DNA from: 73-13 sp035555435
Lineage (GTDB): Bacteria > Actinomycetota > Actinomycetes > Actinomycetales > Microbacteriaceae
Direction of reading: 5' to 3'
Assembly (NCBI GenBank): GCA_035555435.1
Contig: DATMGN010000008.1
Location: forward strand, 43,004 to 107,003
DNA: 64,000 nucleotides
The notes below the pieces were generated by a model that ran no database searches, had not been told where the DNA came from, and worked only from the letters and a program-made list of their open reading frames with translations. Below, piece after piece: positions 17,655 through 25,134 of the stretch (position 1 is the first letter of the stretch; each line of letters begins with the position of its first letter). The translations under genes and the position numbers were made by a program.

Positions 17655-18869
17655 ATGGACCACGGTCTTGGTTCCCTGTCGGAGGACTCCTACCCGTCCG
17701 CGTTCATCACCGACGCGAACGTCCGCGAGCTCGCGGGCAAGCCGCCCGCGACCGGCGGCTGGCGCGAGGGCGATCACCCCGGTGACCGGCGATTCGCGAG
17801 CCTCGGCGCGTTCGACTTCGAGCGCGGCGGCCGGCTGGCGAACCTCCGCGTCGCATACGAGACGTTCGGCACCCTCGATGCGGACCGCACCAACGCGGTC
17901 CTCGTCTGCCACGCCCTGACCGGCGACTCGCACATCACCGGCCAGGCCGGGCCGGGCCATCCGACGGGCGGCTGGTGGGCGGACGTCGTCGGACCGGGCC
18001 TGGCGCTCGACACCGACCGCTGGTTCGTCGTCGTGCCGAACATGCTCGGCGGCTGCCAGGGCACGACGGGTCCCGTGAGCTTCGCGCCGGACGGGCGCGA
18101 ATGGGGGGCGCGCTTCCCGTTCACGACGATCCGCGACCAGGTCGCCGCGCAGGCCGCACTCGCCGACCACCTCGGCATCGATCGTTGGGCGCTCGTCGTC
18201 GGCGGCTCGATGGGCGGCATGCAGGCGCTCGAGTGGGGCGTCAGCGAGCCCGAGCGCGTCGAGCGGCTCGCGATCCTCGCGGCGCCCGCCATCACGACCG
18301 CCGACCAGATCGCGCACAACGCACTCCAGGTCGAAGCGATCCACACCGATCCCGCGTTCAACGACGGCGACTACTACGAGGCGCTCGACGGCGACGGGCC
18401 GCACCGCGGTCTCGCGCTCGCCCGGCGCATCGCGCTCCTCGACTACCGCTCGCCGCACGAGCTCAACGAGCGCTTCGACCGCAGCTGGCAGTCCACCCGC
18501 TCACCGCTCGGCGAGGGCGGCCGCTACGCGGTGGAGTCCTACCTCGACTTCCAGGGCAACAAGTTCCCCCGTCGCTTCGACGCGAACAGCTACATCACCG
18601 TCGCCACCGCGATGAGCTCGCACGACGTCGGCCGCGACCGCGGCGGGGTCGAGGCGGCGCTCGCGCGCGTCACCATGCCGACGCTCGTCCTCGCGATCGA
18701 CTCGGACCGGCTCTTCCCGGTTGCGGACCAGGAGCGCATCGCGGCGGCCGCGCCGGGGAACATCGACGGAACGCGCCCGCATCTGATCGAGAGCGAGTTC
18801 GGTCACGACGCGTTCCTCATCGAGTCCGACGTCGTGGGAGCCCAACTGCGCCGGCTGATCGCCCACTGA
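17655..18869 (+). CDS. metX: Homoserine O-acetyltransferase
   Basis: A 404-residue alpha/beta-hydrolase-fold enzyme that transfers acetyl from acetyl-CoA to homoserine, supplying MetY. The nucleophile Ser is about residue 185 in GGSMGGMQALEW. The catalytic Asp is in AIDSDRLFP and the His in SEFGHDAFLIE close to the C-terminus. NVLTGDSH-like and GGCQGTTGP segments match the family. A GGTGAG ribosome site lies before the ATG. The first 40 residues form a leader before the fold. A hairpin terminator follows 11 bp after the stop. Confidence 0.95.
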   Translation: MDHGLGSLSEDSYPSAFITDANVRELAGKPPATGGWREGDHPGDRRFASLGAFDFERGGRLANLRVAYETFGTLDADRTNAVLVCHALTGDSHITGQAGPGHPTGGWWADVVGPGLALDTDRWFVVVPNMLGGCQGTTGPVSFAPDGREWGARFPFTTIRDQVAAQAALADHLGIDRWALVVGGSMGGMQALEWGVSEPERVERLAILAAPAITTADQIAHNALQVEAIHTDPAFNDGDYYEALDGDGPHRGLALARRIALLDYRSPHELNERFDRSWQSTRSPLGEGGRYAVESYLDFQGNKFPRRFDANSYITVATAMSSHDVGRDRGGVEAALARVTMPTLVLAIDSDRLFPVADQERIAAAAPGNIDGTRPHLIESEFGHDAFLIESDVVGAQLRRLIAH

Positions 18870-18880
18870 GGCCCCGGGAT

Positions 18881-18907
18881 GCCGGGGACCGCGATGCGGC
18901 CCCCGGC
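18881..18907 (+). terminator. Hairpin terminator after metX
   Basis: GCCGGGG and CCCCGGC arms (18881-18887, 18901-18907), extended inward by CCGC/GCGG around GAT with one mismatch, directly after the metX stop. A smaller hairpin (CCCCGG/CCGGGG) overlaps its 5' side. Confidence 0.65.
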
Positions 18908-18909
18908 GT

Positions 18910-18992
18910 TGTCCCCCTGGGTGCAATGCCCCTCTGTCTCAGCACAGTAGTTCGAGTCCTCCCGCTCTGGACCGACCCCAGTAAGGGGGACA
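18910..18992. promoter_or_regulatory. Long-spaced inverted repeat upstream of the two-component locus
   Basis: TGTCCCCCT (18910-18918) is exactly mirrored by AGGGGGACA (18984-18992), with 65 bp between, and the right arm lies 40 bp before the kinase start. Paired operator half-sites for the adjacent LuxR-type regulator are possible; this is inference. Confidence 0.35.
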
Positions 18993-19031
18993 GCCGGGCT
19001 GCGCCGTCCTCTGGTGCATGATGAGAACGGC

Positions 19032-20189
19032 ATGGATCAGATCCAGGTGAAGCGCGACCGCCTGCTGCGGCAGGCGGCCAGGGTGTATGGCCTCGCGGGC
19101 CTCATCGCCGCCTTCGCGGTGCTCGCAACCCCCGCCTCGTGGGACCAGCTCGCGTTCTGGACGGCCATCCCGTTCTTCGTCATGGCGATCGTCTGCGCCA
19201 CGATGCTGCAGAGCCGGCGGACGCTGCGCTGGGCGGGCGGTTTGCTCGCCTGCGCGATCGCGATCACGCTCCTCATCACGTTCGTCACGCCCGAGCACTC
19301 CGGGTCTACGGGGCTCTCCCTTGTCCCCCTGCTCGGCGCCGCGGTGCCCGGCACGCTCATGGCCCTGCTCGCCTATCGGCTCGGCTGGTGCTGGTACTGG
19401 CTCGGCTGCCTCGCCGGCATCGGGGCGGGCGCGATCGCGATCTCGCCGGCCAACCGACTCATCGTCGTCGGCGTGCTCGTGCTCGGCTGCGTGCTCGCGC
19501 ACGCGGTCGGCTATCTGCTGTCCTCCTCGATCCCTCCGGCGCTGCGCCAGGTCGCCGAGGTGGGTCGGGCGCACCGGGCAGAACGCCAGGCGAGCGAGCT
19601 CGAGGCGCACCGCCGGCAGAACGCGCGACTGCTGCACGACACCGTCCTCGCAACGCTGACACTCCTCGCCCACTCCGGGCGCGGCGTGTCCGAGGAGGCC
19701 CTGCGGGAGCAGGCGCGCAACGACGCGCACCTGCTGCGCCAGCTGCGCCTCGGCGAGCCGCTCTTCGCGCTGCCGGAGGCGGGCTATCAGCCCGAGCTCG
19801 TCGAAGAGACGACCCTCGGCACGACGCTCGACTCCGTCAAGCAGCGCTTCGACCAGCTCGGGCTCGACGTGAGCTGGCACGGCTCGGCCCGGCTCATGCT
19901 GCCGCCCGGCGTGCTCGACGGCTTCCTCTTCGCGATCAGCGAATGTCTGGAGAACGTCCGGCGCCACAGCGGCGTCGTGCTCGCGCACGTGACGATCACC
20001 GAGGACGATCGTGTCGTGCGCGCGATGGTCACGGACGCGGGCCGCGGGTTCGAGGTCGACGCGGTCGGCAGCGAACGGCTCGGCATCAAGGAGTCGGTCG
20101 TCGCGCGGCTCGCCGAGCTCGGCGGCAGCGCACGGCTCTTCTCCTCGCCCGGCGCCGGCACGACCGTGCTCCTGGAGGTGCCGAGGTGA
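19032..20189 (+). CDS. Membrane sensor histidine kinase (DesK/NarX-like)
   Basis: A 385-residue kinase. Five or six membrane helices fill residues 18-165. A coiled linker (RAERQASELEAHRRQNARLL) leads into the phosphoacceptor His, about residue 202 in LLHDTVLATLTLL, as in the HisKA_3 class. The HATPase domain shows SECLENVRRHS (N box), DAGRGF (G1) and SSPGAGTTVLLEVP (G2). The ATG at 19032 is preferred to a GTG at 19014 because it opens the hydrophilic N-terminus directly. Its stop overlaps the next gene (GTGA). The signal is unknown; there is almost no extracellular domain, so membrane state is a plausible cue. Confidence 0.88.
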   Translation: MDQIQVKRDRLLRQAARVYGLAGLIAAFAVLATPASWDQLAFWTAIPFFVMAIVCATMLQSRRTLRWAGGLLACAIAITLLITFVTPEHSGSTGLSLVPLLGAAVPGTLMALLAYRLGWCWYWLGCLAGIGAGAIAISPANRLIVVGVLVLGCVLAHAVGYLLSSSIPPALRQVAEVGRAHRAERQASELEAHRRQNARLLHDTVLATLTLLAHSGRGVSEEALREQARNDAHLLRQLRLGEPLFALPEAGYQPELVEETTLGTTLDSVKQRFDQLGLDVSWHGSARLMLPPGVLDGFLFAISECLENVRRHSGVVLAHVTITEDDRVVRAMVTDAGRGFEVDAVGSERLGIKESVVARLAELGGSARLFSSPGAGTTVLLEVPR

Positions 20190-21385
20190 CGGCCATCGCG
20201 GAACGCGCGAGCGGCCGACGGCACGCCGCGATCGGCACGCGACGGCTTTGGCTCGGGACGACGATCATCCTCGCGTTCCAGATCGTCTTCAACTTCGCGA
20301 ACACGATCGAGCGGCTCGACGTCTACCGCGACATCGTCCCGGTCTTCACCGGCTGGGCCGTGCTCATCGTCGTCGACGCCGCGATCGTCGTCGTCACGCG
20401 CGTGCTCGGCGAGCACCTGCCGAACTGGCTCTTCGCCCTCTGGTACTCGGCGCTCGCCCTCGTGATCGCGCTCGATCTGACCGCATCGTGGGGCGCGCCC
20501 AACCCGGCCGACACGCTCACCGTCGGCCTGTCGGCGAGCCTCTCGCTCGTGCTCGCCCTCGTGACGCGCTCGACGCTCCAGATCTTCCTCTCGGCCGTCG
20601 GGCTCGCCGTCGGCACCGCCGTCGCATGGATCTTCATGGGCGGCTATCAGCAGACCGTCGTCCACGAGACGGTCTACACGCTCTGCGTCATGCTCTTCCC
20701 CGTGCTCGTCGCCGCGCTCATCACCGGCAGCTTCCGCCGCCTCATGCGGCGCGAGACCGAGGAGATGCTCTCCCACTCCGCGATCGCCGCTCCGCGGCTC
20801 ACGGTGGGCATCGAGGCCTCCGAGCAGCTCGCCCGTCTCGACCTCGCCGCCGAGAGCCTGCTCAGCGCCGTCGCCGACGGCCGGATGCGTCTGCCGCTGA
20901 CGGAGGAGGTCGCCCGGCGCGCCGGCAGCCTCGCGACGGAGCTGCGCCTGCACCTCCTGGAGAGCCGCAGCAAGACGTGGCTCGGCCTCGCGATCGAGGA
21001 GTCGAGGCTGCTGAGCGAGCAGGTCCGTGTCGAGGACCCGAACTCGTCCGCCGGCCTGCTCAACACCCGACAGCGAGCCGCCTTGCTGTCGGCGCTCTGG
21101 CTGCTGCACGACGAGCGCAGCGTCTCCAAGCGCTCGCCGCAGGAGCAGATCGTCCTCGCGTTCAGCTCGCCGAGGCGGACGATGCAGACCGACCACTTCG
21201 AGGCGATCTCGATCCGCGTCGACGTCCCCGGCTCCACCCGGATGATGATCGATCCGGGTGTCTGGGAGCACTTCGCCCGCGTCGGGCGCTACCGCGAGGC
21301 GCTCGACGGCCTCGGCATGCGAATCGACATCCACTGCCTCGTTCCAGCACCGCGCGGGCCCTCGCGTGGTAGAACGGACTCCTGA
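20186..21385 (+). CDS. Kinase-like membrane partner without ATPase domain
   Basis: A 399-residue protein in the middle of the two-component operon. N-terminal half: about five membrane helices (for example LWLGTTIILAFQIVFNFANT and VLIVVDAAIVVVTRVLG), similar in plan to the upstream kinase. The cytoplasmic half has a helical segment with RLDLAAESLLSAVADGRMR and LATELRLHLLESRSKTWLGL, positioned like a dimerisation/phosphotransfer region, then a mixed domain with no N, G1 or G2 boxes. The GTG at 20186 overlaps the kinase stop. I do not recognise the family. A pseudokinase or sensor subunit that modulates the adjacent kinase is the best guess. Confidence 0.75.
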   Translation: MTAIAERASGRRHAAIGTRRLWLGTTIILAFQIVFNFANTIERLDVYRDIVPVFTGWAVLIVVDAAIVVVTRVLGEHLPNWLFALWYSALALVIALDLTASWGAPNPADTLTVGLSASLSLVLALVTRSTLQIFLSAVGLAVGTAVAWIFMGGYQQTVVHETVYTLCVMLFPVLVAALITGSFRRLMRRETEEMLSHSAIAAPRLTVGIEASEQLARLDLAAESLLSAVADGRMRLPLTEEVARRAGSLATELRLHLLESRSKTWLGLAIEESRLLSEQVRVEDPNSSAGLLNTRQRAALLSALWLLHDERSVSKRSPQEQIVLAFSSPRRTMQTDHFEAISIRVDVPGSTRMMIDPGVWEHFARVGRYREALDGLGMRIDIHCLVPAPRGPSRGRTDS

Positions 21386-21395
21386 AGGGGACCCG

Positions 21396-22058
21396 ATGAC
21401 CATCAAGCTCGCGATCGTCGACGATCACCGCATGCTGCTCGGTGCGCTGACCGAGTGGCTGCGCAACGCCGCGAGCGACATCGAGCTCGTCGCGGCGGTG
21501 CCCACCTGGCCCGAGCTGGTCTCGCACCCGTCCTTCCCGATGGACATCGTGCTGCTCGACGTCGACCTCAAGGACAACATCCCGGTCAGCGTCAAGATCT
21601 CGCTGCTCAAGTCCGCCGGCGTCACCGCGGTGCTCATGAGCACCTACTCCGAGCCGTCGATCATCCGAGAGGCCCTCGCCGCCGGCGCCCTGGGATACCT
21701 CGTGAAGACCGAGGACGCCGAGATGATCATCGAGGCGCTGCGGACCGCGGCGCAGGGCGACGTCTTCATCTCGGCCGAGCTCGACCTCGCCGTCAACGGC
21801 GGTCCCGACACCTCCTCGCCGCGACTGTCCGCGCAGGAGCGACGTGTCATGGCGCTGTACGCGACGGGCGAGCCGGTCAAGTCGGTCGCCTACCAGCTGC
21901 AGATCTCCGAGGAGACCGCGAAGAGCTACCTCAAGCGGATCCGCGAGAAGTACCGCGCCTACGGGATCGACGTCGGGACGAAGGTCGCGCTGCGGATGCA
22001 GGCCATCCAGGACGGGATCCTCATCGGCAACGACGCGACGCTGCCGACCGACCTGTAG
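21396..22058 (+). CDS. NarL/FixJ-type response regulator
   Basis: A 220-residue regulator. Receiver domain residues 1-120: acidic pocket IVDDH, phosphoacceptor Asp in IVLLDVDL near residue 52, STYSEP near 85 and the conserved Lys in YLVKTEDAE near 107. A LuxR helix-turn-helix follows (LSAQERRVMALYATGEPVKS, then ISEETAKSYLKRIREKY). AAGGGGA precedes the ATG by 5 nt and fixes the start over longer in-frame options. It is the output of the 19032-21385 kinase and membrane-partner genes. Targets are unknown; the inverted repeat upstream of the operon is a candidate. Confidence 0.92.
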   Translation: MTIKLAIVDDHRMLLGALTEWLRNAASDIELVAAVPTWPELVSHPSFPMDIVLLDVDLKDNIPVSVKISLLKSAGVTAVLMSTYSEPSIIREALAAGALGYLVKTEDAEMIIEALRTAAQGDVFISAELDLAVNGGPDTSSPRLSAQERRVMALYATGEPVKSVAYQLQISEETAKSYLKRIREKYRAYGIDVGTKVALRMQAIQDGILIGNDATLPTDL

Positions 22059-22555
22059 TGGCGATCGGCACGCCCGCGACGGTCGCGCTCACCCGCGCGG
22101 GCATCGCGTTCGTCGCGCACGAGTACCACGCCGCGTCCGCGAACGGCGCCTCGGCCGGTCGGGGAGCCGGCTACGGCCTCGAGGCTGCGAGCGCCCTCGG
22201 CGTCGACCCGGACCGGGTCTTCAAGACACTCCTCGCCGAGGTCGAGTCGGTCGGCCTCGTCATCGGGATCGTGCCGGTCTCGGGCAACCTGGACCTCAAG
22301 GCGCTCGCCGCGGCCGCGGGCGGCAAGCGCGCGGCGATGGCCGCGGCCGACGTCGCCGAGCGCAAGACCGGCTACGTCGTCGGCGGGATCTCCCCCGTCG
22401 GACAGAAGACGTCGCTGCCCGCGTTCCTCGACGAGACCGCGCAGCTGTGGCCGAGCGTGTACGTGAGCGGCGGGCGCCGAGGCTTCGACATCGAGCTCGA
22501 CCCGGCCGATCTGCTCGCGGCCATCGGCGGCCGCTACGCCGACATCGCCCGCTGA
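22058..22555 (+). CDS. ybaK: YbaK/Cys-tRNA(Pro) deacylase
   Basis: A 165-residue aminoacyl-tRNA editing protein that hydrolyses Cys mischarged on tRNA-Pro. The family core is GVDPDRVFKTLLAEVE (with the conserved Lys), GIVPVSGNLDLKALAAAAGG and GYVVGGISPVGQKTSLPAF. The GTG start overlaps the last base of the regulator's TAG, so the gene is read from the same transcript, though it has no obvious functional tie to the sensor system. Length and motifs are normal for YbaK. Confidence 0.9.
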   Translation: MAIGTPATVALTRAGIAFVAHEYHAASANGASAGRGAGYGLEAASALGVDPDRVFKTLLAEVESVGLVIGIVPVSGNLDLKALAAAAGGKRAAMAAADVAERKTGYVVGGISPVGQKTSLPAFLDETAQLWPSVYVSGGRRGFDIELDPADLLAAIGGRYADIAR

Positions 22556-22625
22556 GCGTCCGCGGTCCGGCGTAACGCACCGTCGCACGGCGTCGACCGC
22601 TCGCGCCGTGCGGGAGAATGTCCGT

Positions 22626-23468
22626 ATGCCCAAGAACTCCCTGCTCAAGCGCGCCGCGACGCTCCTCGCCGCGGCGACCGTCGCCGTCGGCCTCGCCGCC
22701 TGCGCCTCCTCCCCCGCCCCCGCGCCGAGCTCCGGTCTCGCGACCGTGACGCCCGGCAAGCTCACCGTCGCGACCGGCGACATCGCGTACTTCCCGTACG
22801 TCATCGACGACGATCCCGCCTCCGGCGAGGGCTTCGAAGCGGCGGTCGCATACGCCGTCGCGGCCGAGCTCGGCTTCGCCCCCGAGGACGTCGAGTGGGT
22901 GCGCACGAGCTTCGACGCGGCGATCGCGCCGGGCCCGAAGTCGTTCGACTTCAACATCCAGCAGTACACGATCACCGACGAGCGCAAGCAGGCCGTCGAC
23001 TTCTCCTCGCCGTACTACCAGGCCAGCCAGGCCGTCGTCGCGATCGCGGGCAGCGCCGCGGAGGGCGTCGACTCGATCGCCGGGCTCAAGGACCTCCTGC
23101 TCGGCGCCATGGCGGGCTCGACGAGCGCGACGACGATCGCCGAGGCCATCGACCCGAGCGTCGCCCCCCAGCTCTACAACTCGAACGAGGACGCCGTGGC
23201 GGCGCTCCAGGCGGGCCAGATCGACGCGATCGTGCTCGACCTGCCGACCGCGTACTACGCGACGGGCGTGTACATCGAGGACTCCTTCATCGTCGGTGAG
23301 CTGCCGGCCGCGGGTGTCCCCGACCAGTGGGGCCTGCTGCTCGCGAAGGACTCGCCGCTGACGGCCGCGGTGACCGCCGCCGTCGACGCGCTGCGGACGA
23401 GCGGCGCGCTGCAGGCGATCACCGACGAGTGGCTCGGTTCCGGGCAGGGCGTGAAGCTGCTGAAGTGA
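22626..23468 (+). CDS. Amino acid-type ABC transporter substrate-binding lipoprotein
   Basis: A 280-residue exported lipoprotein. Basic n-region (PKNSLLKR), hydrophobic core and lipobox LAACASS place the lipidated Cys near residue 24. The mature part is a type-II periplasmic-binding fold of the polar amino acid family (DIAYFPYVIDDDPASGEGFE; SFDFNIQQYTITDERKQAVD; DEWLGSGQGVKLLK). GGAGA lies 9 nt before the ATG at 22626 and decides that start over a GTG at 22608. It is followed by its permease (16 bp) and ATPase, a complete importer. The ligand cannot be read from sequence. Confidence 0.9.
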   Translation: MPKNSLLKRAATLLAAATVAVGLAACASSPAPAPSSGLATVTPGKLTVATGDIAYFPYVIDDDPASGEGFEAAVAYAVAAELGFAPEDVEWVRTSFDAAIAPGPKSFDFNIQQYTITDERKQAVDFSSPYYQASQAVVAIAGSAAEGVDSIAGLKDLLLGAMAGSTSATTIAEAIDPSVAPQLYNSNEDAVAALQAGQIDAIVLDLPTAYYATGVYIEDSFIVGELPAAGVPDQWGLLLAKDSPLTAAVTAAVDALRTSGALQAITDEWLGSGQGVKLLK

Positions 23469-23484
23469 CGCTAGCGTCACCCGT

Positions 23485-24330
23485 ATGACCGTGCATCAGC
23501 CGAGCGAGCTCGAGCTCGATCGCCGCGGGTACCGCCGCCGCCGTCAGCGGCGCTCGGTGCTCGTGGCGATCGGCTCGACGCTCGCGTTCGCGCTGGTCGT
23601 CTGGCTGACGGTCGTCAATACGCCCGGGTGGTCCGACGTCCAGCGTGCCTTCTTCAACCCCGAGATCGCTTGGGCCGCGCTGCCGAAGGTCTGGGACGGC
23701 TTCCTGCTGAACCTCCAGGTGATGGGCCTGTCCGTCATCACCGTCGGGCTCTGCGCGCTCCTCATCGCGGTGCTGCGGACGCTGCGCGGCCCCGTGTTCT
23801 TCCCGCTTCGCGTGCTCGCCGCGGCCTACACGGACCTTTTCCGCGGCATCCCGTTCATCATCGTGCTCTACCTCGTCGGCTTCGGCATCCCGACGATCGC
23901 GAACGCCCGCATCCCGCCGGTCGTGCTCGGCGTGCTCGCCGTCACCCTCACCTACTCCGCGTACGTCTCGGAGGTCATCCGCGCGGGCATCGAGGCCGTG
24001 CACCCCTCGCAGCGGCTCGCCGCGCGCGGGCTCGGACTCGGTCACGGCCAGACGCTGCGCCGCGTCGTGCTGCCGCAGGCGCTGCGCAAGATGTCGCCGC
24101 CGCTCATGAACGACTTCATCTCGATGCAGAAGGACGTGGGCCTCATCTCGATCCTCGGCGCGGTCGACGCGGTCCGCGCGGCCCAGATCTTCCAGGGCCA
24201 GACCTACAACTTCACGCCGTACGTCGTCGCTGGCCTGCTCTTCGTGCTGCTCGCCATCCCGACCATCCGGCTGACGGACTGGTACACGGCGCGACTGCGC
24301 GCCCGCGAGCAGTCGGGATCGCTCCTGTGA
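23485..24330 (+). CDS. Amino acid-type ABC transporter permease
   Basis: A 281-residue permease of the His/Glu/Gln/Arg/opine (HEQRO) group. Helices include SVLVAIGSTLAFALVVWLTV near the N-terminus. The EAA loop that contacts the ATPase is GIEAVHPSQRLAARGLGLGH near residues 168-190, followed by LRRVVLPQALRKMSPPLMND. A single permease gene implies a homodimer. Its stop overlaps the GTG start of the ATPase gene by 4 bp. The N-terminal 25 residues are hydrophilic and basic. Confidence 0.9.
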   Translation: MTVHQPSELELDRRGYRRRRQRRSVLVAIGSTLAFALVVWLTVVNTPGWSDVQRAFFNPEIAWAALPKVWDGFLLNLQVMGLSVITVGLCALLIAVLRTLRGPVFFPLRVLAAAYTDLFRGIPFIIVLYLVGFGIPTIANARIPPVVLGVLAVTLTYSAYVSEVIRAGIEAVHPSQRLAARGLGLGHGQTLRRVVLPQALRKMSPPLMNDFISMQKDVGLISILGAVDAVRAAQIFQGQTYNFTPYVVAGLLFVLLAIPTIRLTDWYTARLRAREQSGSLL

Positions 24331-25064
24331 GCGCGCTGCTTCGCGCCACGGGACTCCGGAAGGCGTTCGGGGCACGGGAGGTGCTCCGCGGCGTCGACGT
24401 CGAGGTCGCGGGGCACGAGGTCGTCGCGCTCATCGGCGCGAGCGGCTCGGGCAAGTCGACGCTGCTGCGCTGCCTCGGGCTGCTCGAGACGATCGACGAC
24501 GGCCAGATCCTCCTCGCCGACGAGGACATCTCGGACCCCAGGGTCGACGGCAACCGCATCCGTGCGCGGTTCGGGGCGGTGTTCCAGAGCTACAACCTCT
24601 TCCCCCACCTCTCGGTGCTCGACAACGTGACGCTCGCATCTCGGATCGTGCACAGGGTCCCGAAGGCGCAGGCGGAGGAGCGCGGGCTCGCACTGCTCGA
24701 GCGCGTCGGGCTCGCGGAGCACGCGAGGGATCATCCCGACCGGCTCTCCGGCGGCCAGCAGCAGCGCGCCGCGATCGTGCGCGCCATCGCGACCGACCCC
24801 GAGGTGCTCCTGCTCGACGAGATCACCTCGGCGCTCGACCCCGAGCTCGTCGGCGAGGTGCTCGAGCTCGTGCGCCAGCTCGCCGCCGATGGCTCGACGA
24901 TCCTCATGGCGACGCACGAGATGGCGTTCGCCCGCGAGGTCGCGCATCGCGTCGTATTCCTCGATGGTGGCGAAGTGCTCGAGCAGGGCCCGCCATCGCA
25001 GCTCTTCGGCGCGCCCCGCGAGGCCCGCACCCGCGAGTTCCTGTCGCGCTTCCTCACTCCCTGA
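24327..25064 (+). CDS. Amino acid-type ABC transporter ATP-binding protein
   Basis: A 245-residue ATPase: Walker A GASGSGKST near residue 38, Q-loop VFQSYNLFPHLSVLDNV, signature LSGGQQQRAAIVRAI near 138, Walker B LLLDEITSALDPE near 160 and H-loop ATHEMAFAREV. This arrangement is typical of GlnQ/HisP-type polar amino acid importers. The GTG at 24327 overlaps the permease stop, completing a three-gene operon that starts at 22626. A REP-like unit follows the stop. Confidence 0.93.
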   Translation: MSALLRATGLRKAFGAREVLRGVDVEVAGHEVVALIGASGSGKSTLLRCLGLLETIDDGQILLADEDISDPRVDGNRIRARFGAVFQSYNLFPHLSVLDNVTLASRIVHRVPKAQAEERGLALLERVGLAEHARDHPDRLSGGQQQRAAIVRAIATDPEVLLLDEITSALDPELVGEVLELVRQLAADGSTILMATHEMAFAREVAHRVVFLDGGEVLEQGPPSQLFGAPREARTREFLSRFLTP

Positions 25065-25088
25065 GCGACGCCCGCGCGCTCCCCACGG

Positions 25089-25122
25089 CTCCCCGAGCGA
25101 GGCCGCAGGCCGAGTCGAAGGG
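25089..25122. repeat. Palindromic intergenic repeat (REP-like), copy 2
   Basis: CTCCCCGAGCGAGGCCGCAG...CGAGTCGAAGGG matches the right-hand unit at 6936-6968 and contains an inner hairpin GGCC/GGCC. It sits between the ABC operon and glgE, ending 12 bp before the glgE start. Confidence 0.6.
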
Positions 25123-25134
25123 TAGGTTTGCCTC

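Noticed and set aside
18945..18975. A tRNA T-loop-like string (GTTCGAGTC) upstream of the sensor kinase
   Set aside because: The flanking bases do not pair as a T-stem, and no acceptor stem, D-arm or anticodon arm can be placed.
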